Source: CBFHSF01 sp965658445 (GTDB taxonomy: Bacteria; Bacteroidota; Bacteroidia; Flavobacteriales; Schleiferiaceae). Taken from it: DNA of 64,000 bases. Both the position numbers and the translations under genes were made by a program. Shown here piece after piece: positions 35,231 to 44,782 of the stretch (position 1 is its first letter; every line of letters begins with the position of its first letter). The stretch covers positions 1 to 64,000 of the forward strand of contig CBFHSF010000015.1 of NCBI GenBank assembly GCA_965658445.1, written 5' to 3'. The notes under the pieces were generated by a model. It was not told the origin of the DNA. It saw only the letters and a list, made by a program, of their open reading frames with translations, and did no database searches.

Positions 35231-36631
35231 ATGTACACTTTAATGATCATCATTTTTGTTCTGGGCTATTTAGCCATTGCCTTTGAACATCAAATTCACG
35301 TAGACAAAGCGGCTTCTGCGCTTATTACAGGAGTTCTTACTTGGACGGTTTACGTTTTGGGCGCCTATGAAATCGTAGACTTTAACGCCATATCCGCCGC
35401 CGTCATGGGACTCTTTGCGGAGTCGGGAATGGCAACCAACGACCACCATGAGGTCATCACCCACTACGTAACCGAGCATCAGCTCTTTGAACATCTCGCA
35501 GAGATTAGCTCCATCCTCTTCTTTTTGATTGGAGCCATGACCATTGTAGAAACCATTGATGCCCACGAAGGATTTGCGGTTATTACCGATAAGATTAAGA
35601 CCACCAAAAAAGTAAAATTGCTTTGGATCATTGGTCTGCTTTCTTTCTTCTTCTCAGCCGCATTGGACAACCTTACCACTTCTATCGTAATGATCTCTCT
35701 TTTGAGAAAACTCATTGACGACCAACAAGATCGTTGGATGTTTGCTGGTCTTGTGATTATCGCTGCCAACGCAGGAGGTGCTTGGTCTCCCATTGGAGAT
35801 GTTACCACTACCATGCTTTGGATTGGAGGTCAAATTACCACAGCCAACATCATTATTAAGCTGATCATCCCTTCATTAATCACCTTGCTCATCCCATTGA
35901 TTTACCTCTCTTTCCGCTTCAAGGGCGATGTAAAGAGACCGGAGATAAAGCCTTCTATGGAGTCTACCATTGACCCCACCACTTCCAAAGAGAGAAACCT
36001 CGTATTCATCATTGGAGTTTTAGGCCTTTTGTTTGTTCCCGTTTTCAAAACCACTACTCACCTTCCTCCCTTTATGGGAATGATGCTTTCTCTAGGAGTG
36101 CTTTGGTTGATTACGGATTTGATGCACCGCTCAAAAAATCTCAACAACAAATTGAATTACTCAGTGATTGGGGTTCTTAAAAAGATTGACATTGCATCGG
36201 TTCTCTTCTTCTTGGGAATTCTTTTGGCGGTTGGATCATTGCAATCTGCTGGTCACTTAACACAGATGGCGACTTACCTTGACGACAACATTGGAACCAA
36301 TACAGAGAATGGAGTGTACGCCGTGAGTATCATTATCGGTTTGCTCTCTTCTATTGTGGACAACGTTCCGTTGGTTGCGGCTTCTATGGGTATGTACCCC
36401 ATTGAGCCTGGTTTCTTTGGACAGGATGGACTCTTCTGGGAGTTCTTGGCATACTGTGCGGGAACGGGTGGTTCTGCTTTGATCATTGGTTCTGCCGCTG
36501 GGGTTGCCGTAATGGGATTGGAAAAAATCTCTTTTGGATGGTACCTCAGAAAGATTAGTATGTTGGCTCTTCTCGGTTACTTTGCCGGAGCCATTGTGTA
36601 CATTATTCAGGAAAGTATTTTCCACCTATAG
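35231..36631 (+). CDS. nhaD: NhaD-type Na+/H+ antiporter
   Basis: This 466-residue inner membrane protein has about twelve TM segments and belongs to the NhaD/ion transporter superfamily. The conserved elements are FFFSAALDNLTTSIVM, NAGGAWSPIGDVTTTMLW (Asp in the ion path), IVDNVPLVAASMGMYP and the final GSAAGVAVMGLEKISFGWYL. NhaD exports Na+ in exchange for H+, consistent with a marine or salt-adapted organism. It ends at 36631, and a terminator lies 94 bp downstream. Confidence 0.92.
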   Translation: MYTLMIIIFVLGYLAIAFEHQIHVDKAASALITGVLTWTVYVLGAYEIVDFNAISAAVMGLFAESGMATNDHHEVITHYVTEHQLFEHLAEISSILFFLIGAMTIVETIDAHEGFAVITDKIKTTKKVKLLWIIGLLSFFFSAALDNLTTSIVMISLLRKLIDDQQDRWMFAGLVIIAANAGGAWSPIGDVTTTMLWIGGQITTANIIIKLIIPSLITLLIPLIYLSFRFKGDVKRPEIKPSMESTIDPTTSKERNLVFIIGVLGLLFVPVFKTTTHLPPFMGMMLSLGVLWLITDLMHRSKNLNNKLNYSVIGVLKKIDIASVLFFLGILLAVGSLQSAGHLTQMATYLDDNIGTNTENGVYAVSIIIGLLSSIVDNVPLVAASMGMYPIEPGFFGQDGLFWEFLAYCAGTGGSALIIGSAAGVAVMGLEKISFGWYLRKISMLALLGYFAGAIVYIIQESIFHL

Positions 36632-36724
36632 ATGTAGAAACCATCAGGAAACTACCCGGAAATCATTGACATAAAACATTGAGTTTTTCTCAATTCTATT
36701 AAAAGTCGATTGTTAATATTTGAT

Positions 36725-36749
36725 AAAAGTCCCCGCAATGGGGACTTTT
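36725..36749 (+). terminator. Terminator after nhaD
   Basis: AAAAGTCCCC, loop GCAAT, GGGGACTTTT forms a perfect 10-bp stem followed by CTTTTGG. A smaller hairpin, ATTGAG-TTTTT-CTCAAT, lies just before it at 36678-36694. Confidence 0.8.
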
Positions 36750-36842
36750 CTTTTGGTTAAGTTTGATTGGCTAGGAGTGCACAATAAAACAGGTACACTC
36801 TGGGTTAAAGATTGTATACACCACTAAACTCATTCAATACAC

Positions 36843-37646
36843 ATGCGTCCATTCCTTCAACTCAACGTAAACCAAGGTGCCGAGGTGGCAGAAGGCCTAA
36901 CCGAAGAACCGGTAGAAAAAACCCTTTCCATTATGGAGCTCATCACCAGTGGTGGTGTGGGAGGTATTCTCATTATGTCCGTTCTATTTGTGCTTTCCAT
37001 CATGGCGGTTTACATTTTCTTTGAGCGCTTNNNNNNNNNNNNNNNNNNNNNNNNNNNNNNNNNNNNNNNNNNNNNNNNNNNNNNNNNNNNNNNNNNNNNN
37101 NNNNNNNNNNNNNNNNNNNNNNNNNNNNNNGCCATTAAAAAGGCCAACAAATTGGATCAGAACTTTATGAACCACATCAAGGACGACGTGGTCAACGGAA
37201 AGTTGGAAGCCGCAAAGAGCCTGTGTAAAACAACAGATCACCCCATTGCGCGCATGGTGGGCAAAGGAGTTGATAGAATTGGAAAGCCCTTGACTGATAT
37301 TTCGGCATCCATTGAGAACCAAGGGAAAATCGAGGTTCAGAAAATGGAGAAAAACCTTCCGCTATTGGCTACCATCTCCGGTGGAGCACCCATGATTGGA
37401 TTCTTGGGAACCGTAATCGGGATGATTTTGGCCTTCCAAGAAATGGCCGCAGCGGGTGGACAGGTAGACGTTGCTGTTTTGGCGGAGGGAATTTACACTG
37501 CAATGACTACAACCGTAGCCGGTTTGGCTGTGGGTATTATCGCATACTTTGGTTACAACTACCTAGTGGCGAGAATTGAAAACTTGATTTACAAGATCGA
37601 GGTAAGTGCTACTGAATTCCTTGACCTACTTCACGAACCCATTTAA
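36843..37646 (+). CDS. exbB: ExbB/TolQ/MotA-family proton channel (contains an assembly gap)
   Basis: ExbB forms the proton channel that energises TonB. The frame runs from ATG 36843 through an N run (37031-37130) to 37646 without a frame change. The first TM is SGGVGGILIMSVLFVLSIMAVYIFFE; in parts, VGGILIMSVLFVLSIMA. After the gap come AIKKANKLDQNFMNHI, then SGGAPMIGFLGTVIGMILAF and TTVAGLAVGIIAYF, the conserved TM2 and TM3. In known relatives the FER and AIK segments are about two residues apart, so the true gap may be only 4 nt. It starts an operon with exbD (9 bp away) and tonB. Confidence 0.9.
   Translation: MRPFLQLNVNQGAEVAEGLTEEPVEKTLSIMELITSGGVGGILIMSVLFVLSIMAVYIFFERXXXXXXXXXXXXXXXXXXXXXXXXXXXXXXXXXXAIKKANKLDQNFMNHIKDDVVNGKLEAAKSLCKTTDHPIARMVGKGVDRIGKPLTDISASIENQGKIEVQKMEKNLPLLATISGGAPMIGFLGTVIGMILAFQEMAAAGGQVDVAVLAEGIYTAMTTTVAGLAVGIIAYFGYNYLVARIENLIYKIEVSATEFLDLLHEPI
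37031..37130. other. Assembly gap of 100 N inside exbB
   Basis: A run of exactly 100 N. The reading frame is open on both sides with the same phase, so the true length is 1 modulo 3. Family alignment suggests about 4 nt. Confidence 0.95.
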
Positions 37647-37655
37647 TAGCGCGCT

Positions 37656-38048
37656 ATGAATTTAAAATCGAGAAGTAAGGTAAGTGCGGAATTTTCCATG
37701 TCCTCTATGACGGACTTGGTGTTCTTGCTGCTCATCTTTTTCATGTTGACTTCTACCCTGGTTACGACCTCTGCCTTGGACATCATTTTGCCCAAGAGCA
37801 AGGCTCAGACAGTTAAAAAACAAGATGTACAGGTTACCATCAGTAAAGACTTGCAATTCTCCTTGGATGGGGACATTATCAGCGAGTCTACTTTAGAGTC
37901 CGCTTTGATGAGAAAAGTAGCCGGCTTGGATCAAGCCGTAGTAATTTTGCGCGCTGACGAATCCGTTCCTGCGGGAAAACTCGTTATGGTAATGGACATC
38001 GCCTACAGAAATAAAATCAAAATGGTTCTGGCAACAGATCCTTCATAG
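37656..38048 (+). CDS. exbD: ExbD/TolR-family biopolymer transport protein
   Basis: This 130-residue protein has a short cytoplasmic N-terminus, one TM with the conserved Asp (MTDLVFLLLIFFMLTSTL), and a periplasmic domain (KQDVQVTISKDLQFSLDGD). The Asp in MTDLVF is the proton-carrying residue of ExbD. It lies between exbB and tonB with short spacings (9 and 2 bp). Start ATG 37656. Confidence 0.93.
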   Translation: MNLKSRSKVSAEFSMSSMTDLVFLLLIFFMLTSTLVTTSALDIILPKSKAQTVKKQDVQVTISKDLQFSLDGDIISESTLESALMRKVAGLDQAVVILRADESVPAGKLVMVMDIAYRNKIKMVLATDPS

Positions 38049-38050
38049 CC

Positions 38051-38830
38051 ATGGCAGGAGAAGAAAAAAAGAGAAAGCGAAGAGCGCTGATCATTACGGT
38101 TAGCTTTCATGCAGCATTGACTGTCCTCTTCATTCTTTTCGGATTTACCATTCAAGACCCTCCTATTGAGGATGGAATTCCCGTGAACTTTGGGTACACC
38201 GATTCAGGATCGGGCAATACAGCTCAAGCCGAAACACAACCTCAGGAAACGGTAACCGAACCCGTTGAGGAGGTTACTCCCGACCCCGTAGTGGACGATG
38301 TAGCCACACAAGAAACGGTAGACGCCCCTTCCATCTCCGACAAAAAAGAAGAACCCAAAAAGCCCGTAGAAGAAAAGAAACCCGAAGAACCCAAGCCCAG
38401 TAGCGAACTCAACAAACTCCTAGGAGATTTTGAAAAGGGCAATGCCAAAGGCGAAGGGGTTACCAAGGGCGGTGGCGACCAAGGAGATCCCAATGGAGAT
38501 CCCAACTCTGCCAATCGTACAGGCAATGGTGGGACTGGAAATTCAGGAAATTACCGCTTGGGAGGCCGCAAGGCATTGGCCAAGCCCAAACCCGATTACA
38601 ACTGCCCGGACGAAGGTCGCGTAGTGGTAAAAATCTATGTGAACCGCAGTGGGAAAGTAATTGGCGTAGAAGCCGGTGAGAAAATTGCCGGAGGTCCTGC
38701 CTCAAATACCACTTCCGAATGTCTGTTCAAGCGCGCAGAAGAAGCCGCTCGTAAAACCACTTGGCAAGGTGACCCCAATGCACCTGACAAGCAGGTAGGA
38801 TACATCATTTACAATTTCTACAAGAACTAA
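38051..38830 (+). CDS. tonB: TonB-family energy transducer
   Basis: This 259-residue protein has an N-terminal TM (RALIITVSFHAALTVLFILFGF), a Pro/Glu/Lys-rich periplasmic span (about 60-145, with repeats like EEPKKPVEEKKPEEPKPSS) and a Gly-rich part (GGGDQGDPNGDPN). The C-terminal domain has DEGRVVVKIYVNRSGKVIGVE and VGYIIYNFYKN, as in TonB. It carries energy from ExbB-ExbD to TonB-dependent receptors such as the SusC (11651-14941) and the copper-type receptor (42832-44745) in this window. folC follows 14 bp after its stop. Confidence 0.9.
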   Translation: MAGEEKKRKRRALIITVSFHAALTVLFILFGFTIQDPPIEDGIPVNFGYTDSGSGNTAQAETQPQETVTEPVEEVTPDPVVDDVATQETVDAPSISDKKEEPKKPVEEKKPEEPKPSSELNKLLGDFEKGNAKGEGVTKGGGDQGDPNGDPNSANRTGNGGTGNSGNYRLGGRKALAKPKPDYNCPDEGRVVVKIYVNRSGKVIGVEAGEKIAGGPASNTTSECLFKRAEEAARKTTWQGDPNAPDKQVGYIIYNFYKN

Positions 38831-38844
38831 TTCCAGCCTTCCCC

Positions 38845-40089
38845 GTGGAATCCTACGAAGACATCGTAAACTGGTTGTTCAACCAATTACCCGTTTACCA
38901 GAGGTCCGGTGGTGCGAATTACAAAATTGACTTGACCAAGACTTGGCAACTCATGGAGTTGTTGGGCCATCCTCAAAATCAATTTAAGAGCATTCACGTA
39001 GCCGGTACCAACGGCAAGGGATCAACTAGTCATATGTTGGCGTCCGTTCTCCAAGAGGCGGGCTACAACGTTGGCCTTTACACTTCTCCTCATTTAGTGG
39101 ACTTTCGGGAGCGCGTGAGAATCAATGGCCGCGAAATTTCTGAAGAGCGCGTGATCGAATACGTCACGACGTATAAAGAGGATTTTGTTCGCCTTCAACT
39201 TTCCTTTTTTGAAATGACGGTGGGTCTCGCCTTTTGGGAATTTGCCGAAGCAGGTGAAAACAACGCCTTGGACGTTGCCGTCATTGAAGTGGGTATGGGT
39301 GGACGATTGGATTCCACTAATGTGGTCAATCCCTTGGTTTCTGTAATCACCAATATTGGATTGGATCACACCGCATTTTTGGGGAATACATTGGAAGCCA
39401 TTGCCGGAGAAAAAGGAGGCATCATAAAACCCAATACCCCTGTGGTCATTGGGCAAAGAATCTCGGAAACGGAAGGCGTTTTTTCGGCCTTAGCCAAAGA
39501 GAGAAACGCCCCCATAATTTGGGCAGAAACCGAAAGGGGATATGATCCCGAAAAATTCCCAACAGACCTCTTGGGAAGTTACCAGGCCCAAAACAAAAAA
39601 ACCGCCCTCGCCGCTCTTCGCGTGTTGAACCAAGGAAATGAACTTACCATTCCAGAATCTGCCATTGCCATGGGATTGTCCAAGGTTGCTGTCAACACAG
39701 GCTTACGTGGACGATGGGAACTGTGGGGAGAACATCCTAAAATCGTAGCAGACACCGCCCACAACACGGAAGGGTTGACCGCCATCTCGAAACAACTTCA
39801 ATCTGAGGAATACGACCAACTCCACATTGTTTGGGGAATGGTCAATGACAAGAACGCCGCCCATTTGATAAAGCTCATGCCGAAAGATGCCAAGTGGTAC
39901 ATGTCGGCTCCCTCCATCCCAAGAGCTATGGCATTGGAGGATTTAAAATTGGTGGCCGAATCCATTGGTCTCGATTTTCAAACTTTTGATACTCTTCCGC
40001 AAGCGCTGGAAAGCGCCAAAAAAAATGCCGCACCTACTGACTTTATTTACGCCGGAGGTTCTACCTTTGTTATTGCAGATTTGTTGTAG
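38845..40089 (+). CDS. folC: Bifunctional folylpolyglutamate / dihydrofolate synthase
   Basis: FolC attaches glutamate to dihydropteroate and folates. The 414-residue protein has the P-loop AGTNGKGSTSHML, the motif YTSPHLVDFRERVRING, VAVIEVGMGGRLDSTNVV, ITNIGLDHTAFLG, and GEKGGIIKPNTPVVIGQ; the C-terminal domain shows LRGRWELWG and VADTAHNTEGL. The start is GTG 38845, with no in-frame ATG before the conserved region. Its location after tonB is likely co-transcription without functional link. Confidence 0.94.
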   Translation: MESYEDIVNWLFNQLPVYQRSGGANYKIDLTKTWQLMELLGHPQNQFKSIHVAGTNGKGSTSHMLASVLQEAGYNVGLYTSPHLVDFRERVRINGREISEERVIEYVTTYKEDFVRLQLSFFEMTVGLAFWEFAEAGENNALDVAVIEVGMGGRLDSTNVVNPLVSVITNIGLDHTAFLGNTLEAIAGEKGGIIKPNTPVVIGQRISETEGVFSALAKERNAPIIWAETERGYDPEKFPTDLLGSYQAQNKKTALAALRVLNQGNELTIPESAIAMGLSKVAVNTGLRGRWELWGEHPKIVADTAHNTEGLTAISKQLQSEEYDQLHIVWGMVNDKNAAHLIKLMPKDAKWYMSAPSIPRAMALEDLKLVAESIGLDFQTFDTLPQALESAKKNAAPTDFIYAGGSTFVIADLL

Positions 40090-40352
40090 ACAAGCTGTCG
40101 ACCTTCTGACACCCTCCCCACAAAAGGCACTTTTGTGAGTCAGAGAACTCAAAAACCAATGAGTACGCTCAAACAAAGCCCGCCCGAACGGGTTGTTGAG
40201 ATAAACAAAAATCAACGTGAGTACATCACGGAAATTTAAAACGTCCTAACCAGATAATAATCAGGTTTTAAAAGGTTTGTGAATTGGATATTTGCCGCCA
40301 GAAAGAGCAATATCACTTTACATCACATCATCGGCTAAAACAACGGACTTCC
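40090..40352. other. Intergenic region folC-nadA with weak inverted repeats
   Basis: No gene or tRNA is seen in these 263 bp. It contains an imperfect stem at about 40168-40200 (CTCAA...CCCG with CGGG...TTGAG) and a small perfect hairpin CGTGA-GTACA-TCACG at 40216-40230. GATATTTG at 40286-40293 resembles a -7 box (one base off) and could start nadA transcription at about 40300. I see no known riboswitch. Confidence 0.4.
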
Positions 40353-41276
40353 ATGGAGGCAATCACAGAGAAGATCAAGGCGCTCAAAGAAGAGAAGAAC
40401 GCCATCATTTTGGGCCACTATTACCAGCGCCCAGAAATTCAAGAAATATCAGATTTTGTAGGCGACAGCTTGGAGCTTTCGCGAAGGGCCATGACCACGG
40501 ATGCAGACATCATAGTGTTTGCGGGTGTGTTCTTTATGGCAGAAACGGCCAAGATCCTCAATCCTTCCAAAAAGGTATTGGTACCGGATTTGGATGCCGG
40601 TTGTTCCTTGGAAATGTCCTGCCCTCCAGAACAGCTCAAGGCCTTCAAAGACGAAAACCCCGATCACATCGTACTTACCTACATCAATGCAAGTGCGGGT
40701 GTAAAGGCATTGAGTGACTATATCTGTACGAGTTCCAATGCAGAAAAAATCCTCGCATCCATTCCCGAAGACAAACCCCTACTCTTTGCACCCGACAAAA
40801 ACTTGGGGGCCTACCTCATGGCCAAGACGGGACGCAAGATGGATTTGTGGGACGGCGTGTGTATTGTGCACGAGGCTTTTTCACTTGAAAAACTCGTAAA
40901 CCTAAAAATGGAACACAAGGGCGCCAAGTTGGTCGCCCACCCAGAGAGCGGCAGTGACGTTCTAAAAATCGCAGACTTTATTGGATCTACCAGTAAGATG
41001 ATAGATTACATTGAGAATAGCGAAGACGATAAATTCATTGTAGGCACAGAAGCCGGAATTCTTCACGAGCTCAAAAAACGCGTTCCTCACAAAGAACTCA
41101 TCCCCGTCCCCATTGACGAGGACAACACCTGCTCGTGTTCAGAATGTGCATTCATGAAATTGAATACCCTCGAAAAAATTGCCGACGCCCTAGAAAACGA
41201 AGCTCCAGAAGTTCACTTGGATCCCCTTCTCATCGAAGAAGCCAAGGCACCATTGGAACGCATGATGGCAATTTAA
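40353..41276 (+). CDS. nadA: Quinolinate synthase A
   Basis: NadA condenses iminoaspartate with dihydroxyacetone phosphate to quinolinate, using a [4Fe-4S] cluster. From ATG 40353 the protein has 307 residues. The motifs are LGHYYQRPEIQEISDFVGDS, DLDAGCSLEMSCPPE (first cluster Cys region), TYINASAGVKALSDYICTSS, FAPDKNLGAYL, HPESGSDVLKIADFIGSTSK and NTCSCSECAFMKLNTLEK with the last Cys ligands. A longer start at 40284 lacks family similarity. nadB begins directly after its stop. Confidence 0.95.
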   Translation: MEAITEKIKALKEEKNAIILGHYYQRPEIQEISDFVGDSLELSRRAMTTDADIIVFAGVFFMAETAKILNPSKKVLVPDLDAGCSLEMSCPPEQLKAFKDENPDHIVLTYINASAGVKALSDYICTSSNAEKILASIPEDKPLLFAPDKNLGAYLMAKTGRKMDLWDGVCIVHEAFSLEKLVNLKMEHKGAKLVAHPESGSDVLKIADFIGSTSKMIDYIENSEDDKFIVGTEAGILHELKKRVPHKELIPVPIDEDNTCSCSECAFMKLNTLEKIADALENEAPEVHLDPLLIEEAKAPLERMMAI

Positions 41277-42844
41277 GTGGCTGCGGATTCTCCATACGGA
41301 CCCTTTGGATACGACGTCATTATTGTAGGCGCCGGAATCTCTGGTTTGTCTGCGGCCATCGCGTCTGCAAGAAAACTACCGGAACTCCGCATAGCGGTGC
41401 TCTCCAAAGGAGGCCCCACAAAAGCCAATACATACTATGCACAGGGCGGAATTGCTCTGACCCTACCCAATACACCGGGAGGCATAGAAAAGCACATACA
41501 GGACACCCTAGAGGCTGGAGCGCAAAGAAACGATCCCGAGGTCACCCGACAATTGATTTCTCAAAGTCCGGCCGTTTTGGAGTTTCTAGAATCTTGTGGC
41601 ATTGGCTTTGACAAGGAAGACGGTGAACTGGAAGTAGGGCTTGAGGGTGGACACAGCGTGCCGAGAATTCTTCACACCAAAGATTTCACCGGTAAATCCA
41701 TAATGGAAGGGCTACACAAAGAGGTAGTCAAATACCCAAACATTCAATTGTTGCCGCATTTATTTGCCCGCGATGTGGAAATTGAAAACGACGCTGTGAT
41801 TGGGTTGCACACGCTTTCCGGTGAGCGGTCCTATTTTCTTTCAGCTCCTAAAGTAGTCCTGGCAGGCGGTGGCATTGGCGCTTTGTTTGCCCAGACGTCT
41901 AACCCTGACAACGCCACAGGAGACGCCATAGCATTGGGATTACGAGCTGGAGTAGAAACGGCGGACTTGGCCTTTATTCAGTATCACCCTACGTTCTTTT
42001 ACCGTCCCGTTGGCAAGGGGTTCTTGGTTTCAGAAGCCGTTCGTGGCGAAGGCGCTATTTTGCGAAACGAAGAGGGTGTGGCCTTTATGGAGCATGAGCA
42101 TCCACTCAAAGATCTAGCACCCAGAGACATTGTTTCAAGAGCCATTCTCAAACAAATCAGAAGTCATTCTTTGCCCTATGTCAAGTTGGATATTTCGGGG
42201 GTTGAGAATTTTGAGGAAAAGTTTCCCACCATTGCACAATTGGCGAAAGATGCCGGACATCCACCCTCTGAAGGGTACTTGCCTGTGGGGCCCGCCACAC
42301 ATTTTTACATTGGAGGCATAAAGGCTTCCGCCGAAGGAAAAACGAGCATTTCTGGTTTGTACGCCATGGGCGAATGCTCCTCTACCGGTTTTCACGGAGC
42401 CAATCGACTGGCGTCCAATTCACTTTTGGAAGGAGTTGCCATGGCTTTGTTGTTTTCGGAAAATTCAGAAGAAAGTAGATCAAAACGAAAAGGCACAAGC
42501 CTCAACGGCTCAATCCTTAACGACGCAGACATCGCCAACTTNNNNNNNNNNNNNNNNNNNNNNNNNNNNNNNNNNNNNNNNNNNNNNNNNNNNNNNNNNN
42601 NNNNNNNNNNNNNNNNNNNNNNNNNNNNNNNNNNNNNNNNNTGGGAGTTTCCGTCAAAGACGTTCACTTAAAATCCGGTCTCAAGCGACTCAACCGTCTT
42701 TTGCCCGAAATACAAAAGGCCGCAGAGGACACACCCTACGACCTTTGTCAATTGGAAAACTCCAACAGAGCCATCGTCCTAAAACAAATCTTATTGGACT
42801 CGCTTTCGCAAACCGTAAGCACAGGCTGTTTTTACAAAGAGTAG
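41277..42844 (+). CDS. nadB: L-aspartate oxidase (contains an assembly gap that breaks the frame)
   Basis: NadB oxidises L-aspartate to iminoaspartate with FAD, the step before NadA. The start GTG 41277 abuts the nadA stop. The N-terminal part shows VIIVGAGISGLSAAIAS (FAD), LSKGGPTKANTYYAQGG, IQYHPTFFYRPVG, RDIVSRAI and LYAMGECSSTGFHGANRLAS. After the N run (42542-42641) the true C-terminal domain continues in another frame: GVSVKDVHLKSGLKRLNRLL to VSTGCFYKE, ending at TAG 42842-42844. So the protein is intact but the 100 N has the wrong phase. The total of about 520 residues fits the family. The end overlaps the receptor gene by 13 bp, tail to tail. Confidence 0.9.
42542..42641. other. Assembly gap of 100 N inside nadB
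   Basis: Exactly 100 N. The coding frames on the two sides differ, so the true length must be 2 modulo 3. Comparison with E. coli NadB suggests about 27-33 missing residues, so the size estimate itself is nearly right. Confidence 0.95.
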
Positions 42845-44745
42845 TTCAAAGAAAGACTGTAGTTTCTTCCCGGATGGATGATGGGCATCCAATCCAAGGC
42901 ATCCACATAATTCATGTTAAAGAGATTGTTCACACCCACTTCCAAGCGAAGGGAATTTCCGCCCAAAGACGTAGTGTACCCCAGAGCAAGAGCGGTGGTC
43001 TGATAGCCAGGAGTCAACATTTCATTCAATGCCGTATTGGCCCTTTTTTGGTCGGCAACCAAAACTTGGTCTACCCTGGCTTCCCACGTATTGTTTTTCC
43101 AACCTAGCGTCAACTCCTGAACCATGGGTGGAGTCAGGGGTATGGCATCACCATTTTCCAAGGTTGAATATTGAACAGTGCTTCGGGAAGACAAGAAAAT
43201 ACCCATTGAAAAAGACTTTTCTACCCTCGCATCCAATCCTGTTTGGAAGGCTGTTCCGGAATTCTGATACTGACGGACTCCATTGGCACCAATGGTCATG
43301 GTTGAATACGAAGTGCTGTCGCCAAAGATGTAATCGTAGTATTGATTGGCAAAGACGTTAAGAGAAAGCGTCCAACCGTCCACAATGTACTTTCCCGCTA
43401 GGGAGGTGCTGAGCAAGTATTCGTTCTTAAGATCGGGATTTCCCAAATAATCAAATCCATCTTGGGCGTTGTAGAGGAAAAAGCCAAAGCGCTCAGACAC
43501 GCTGGGCGCTCGGTTGCCGAACTGTACATTCCCCGTGAGCAAATAATTGTTTTTTCGGTATTGAATTTGGTAATCCAACTGACCCACCCAATCCATTCGC
43601 TCTAAGTCATCGTAGCCAAAGACCTCCCATTGACGGGCACCAAAATCATTGATTACTCCCATAGTTTGCAGAGCAATGGAACTGGAAAAAATGTGTTTGA
43701 AATCATTGCGATCCCAAGTTACATTGCCAAAAATCAAGGCGCTATTCCAACGTGTGTCAGGCCAAGTTTCCATGTACATGGGGCGCTCGGAGGGGAAGTA
43801 CATAGTCATTTCTGCCCTTCTAAAATTGGTAAAGGCCTCAGCCTTCAGCATCCAATTCCCCCAATCTCTATAGTTGAGTTGGGAGTAATATCCTCCGAAG
43901 GTCTGTGACCATCCGGGCATGTCCATGTGTACAACAACGTCTCGGTTGCTGTCGTCCATCTGGTGATAGATGGAATTCCCGTAGAGCGTGATTTCTGTTT
44001 TTCCACTTTGGGAGTAATTCTCTGCGGCCAACTTTCCAATAAAAGCTTCAGCCAGTGAGACATCCATGGGAAGACCTGCATAACCGACGCTATTGGCTAC
44101 ATCCACAATGACATCCGTAGACAGGACCCAGTTCTCCATTGAATACGCATATTTGAGTCTAGAGTTTATTTTCTGAAAACCCGTATGAGCCAAGGTTTCG
44201 CCGGAAGGCATCATATAATTCGAGTGATCTCTTTGACTCCATTGAAATAAAAAGGCGTGATTGTCTTGAGTGCCACTTCCCTGAACGGAATAACCAGCGG
44301 CCTGTTGACCATAGTTGGCATAGGTGTTTACATTTCCCGCAAAGGCTTTTTTGGAGGGCTGAGAAAAGGCCAAATTGATTCCTGAAATACCTCCCAATTG
44401 AGCAGAAGAATAGACAGCTGATAAATTGCCGCGCTCCACATAAGAAGTCACCGGATCCATTCTATCCGTACAAGCGCCAAAAACGCGAATGCCATCCAAG
44501 GTAATTTGAAGTCGGTCCCCAGAAATTCCGTTGTAGACAGGATCCTTGGCATAGTTCCCTCTATTGATCAGAGTGATCCCCGACATGGCCTTTAGTGCAT
44601 CTTCCGCAGATTCCACAAAGGGATCTTGGACAGTTAAGTCAACAGTCACCTCCTCCAAAACTTCAGAATGCAAAGTATCCTGAGTTTGGGCCAAAGTAGT
44701 GGCCGCCATCCCCATGAGGATGGCGGTCAATCCACTTGTTTTCAT
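42832..44745 (-). CDS. TonB-dependent receptor, probable copper transporter (OprC/NosA-like)
   Basis: This 637-residue protein has a signal peptide (to about 20, ending LAQ), a plug domain without a carboxypeptidase-like extension, and a barrel ending in NYSLSLNYSL. The plug contains RVFGACTDRMDPVTSYVE, giving C92-x3-M96; the barrel contains IYHQMDDSN with H261-x-M263, plus HMDM at 273-276. The CxxxM/HxM pair at about 170 residue spacing is the copper site of the known receptor OprC. I infer copper uptake, supported by the Met/His-rich lipoprotein gene 37 bp upstream. Length is close to OprC. A non-copper substrate is possible, since the match is by motif only. Confidence 0.85.
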   Translation of the reverse strand: MKTSGLTAILMGMAATTLAQTQDTLHSEVLEEVTVDLTVQDPFVESAEDALKAMSGITLINRGNYAKDPVYNGISGDRLQITLDGIRVFGACTDRMDPVTSYVERGNLSAVYSSAQLGGISGINLAFSQPSKKAFAGNVNTYANYGQQAAGYSVQGSGTQDNHAFLFQWSQRDHSNYMMPSGETLAHTGFQKINSRLKYAYSMENWVLSTDVIVDVANSVGYAGLPMDVSLAEAFIGKLAAENYSQSGKTEITLYGNSIYHQMDDSNRDVVVHMDMPGWSQTFGGYYSQLNYRDWGNWMLKAEAFTNFRRAEMTMYFPSERPMYMETWPDTRWNSALIFGNVTWDRNDFKHIFSSSIALQTMGVINDFGARQWEVFGYDDLERMDWVGQLDYQIQYRKNNYLLTGNVQFGNRAPSVSERFGFFLYNAQDGFDYLGNPDLKNEYLLSTSLAGKYIVDGWTLSLNVFANQYYDYIFGDSTSYSTMTIGANGVRQYQNSGTAFQTGLDARVEKSFSMGIFLSSRSTVQYSTLENGDAIPLTPPMVQELTLGWKNNTWEARVDQVLVADQKRANTALNEMLTPGYQTTALALGYTTSLGGNSLRLEVGVNNLFNMNYVDALDWMPIIHPGRNYSLSLNYSL

Positions 44746-44782
44746 ATGATAGTTTTTTCTTTTGGTAGTACGTATGGTACTG

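Noticed and set aside
40090..40352. Possible tRNA or riboswitch ahead of nadA
   Set aside because: No cloverleaf, anticodon arm or known aptamer core could be found by eye.
42436..43107. 223-codon plus frame through the N run and into the receptor gene
   Set aside because: It joins two different frames of nadB by chance over unknown bases and continues antisense to the receptor.
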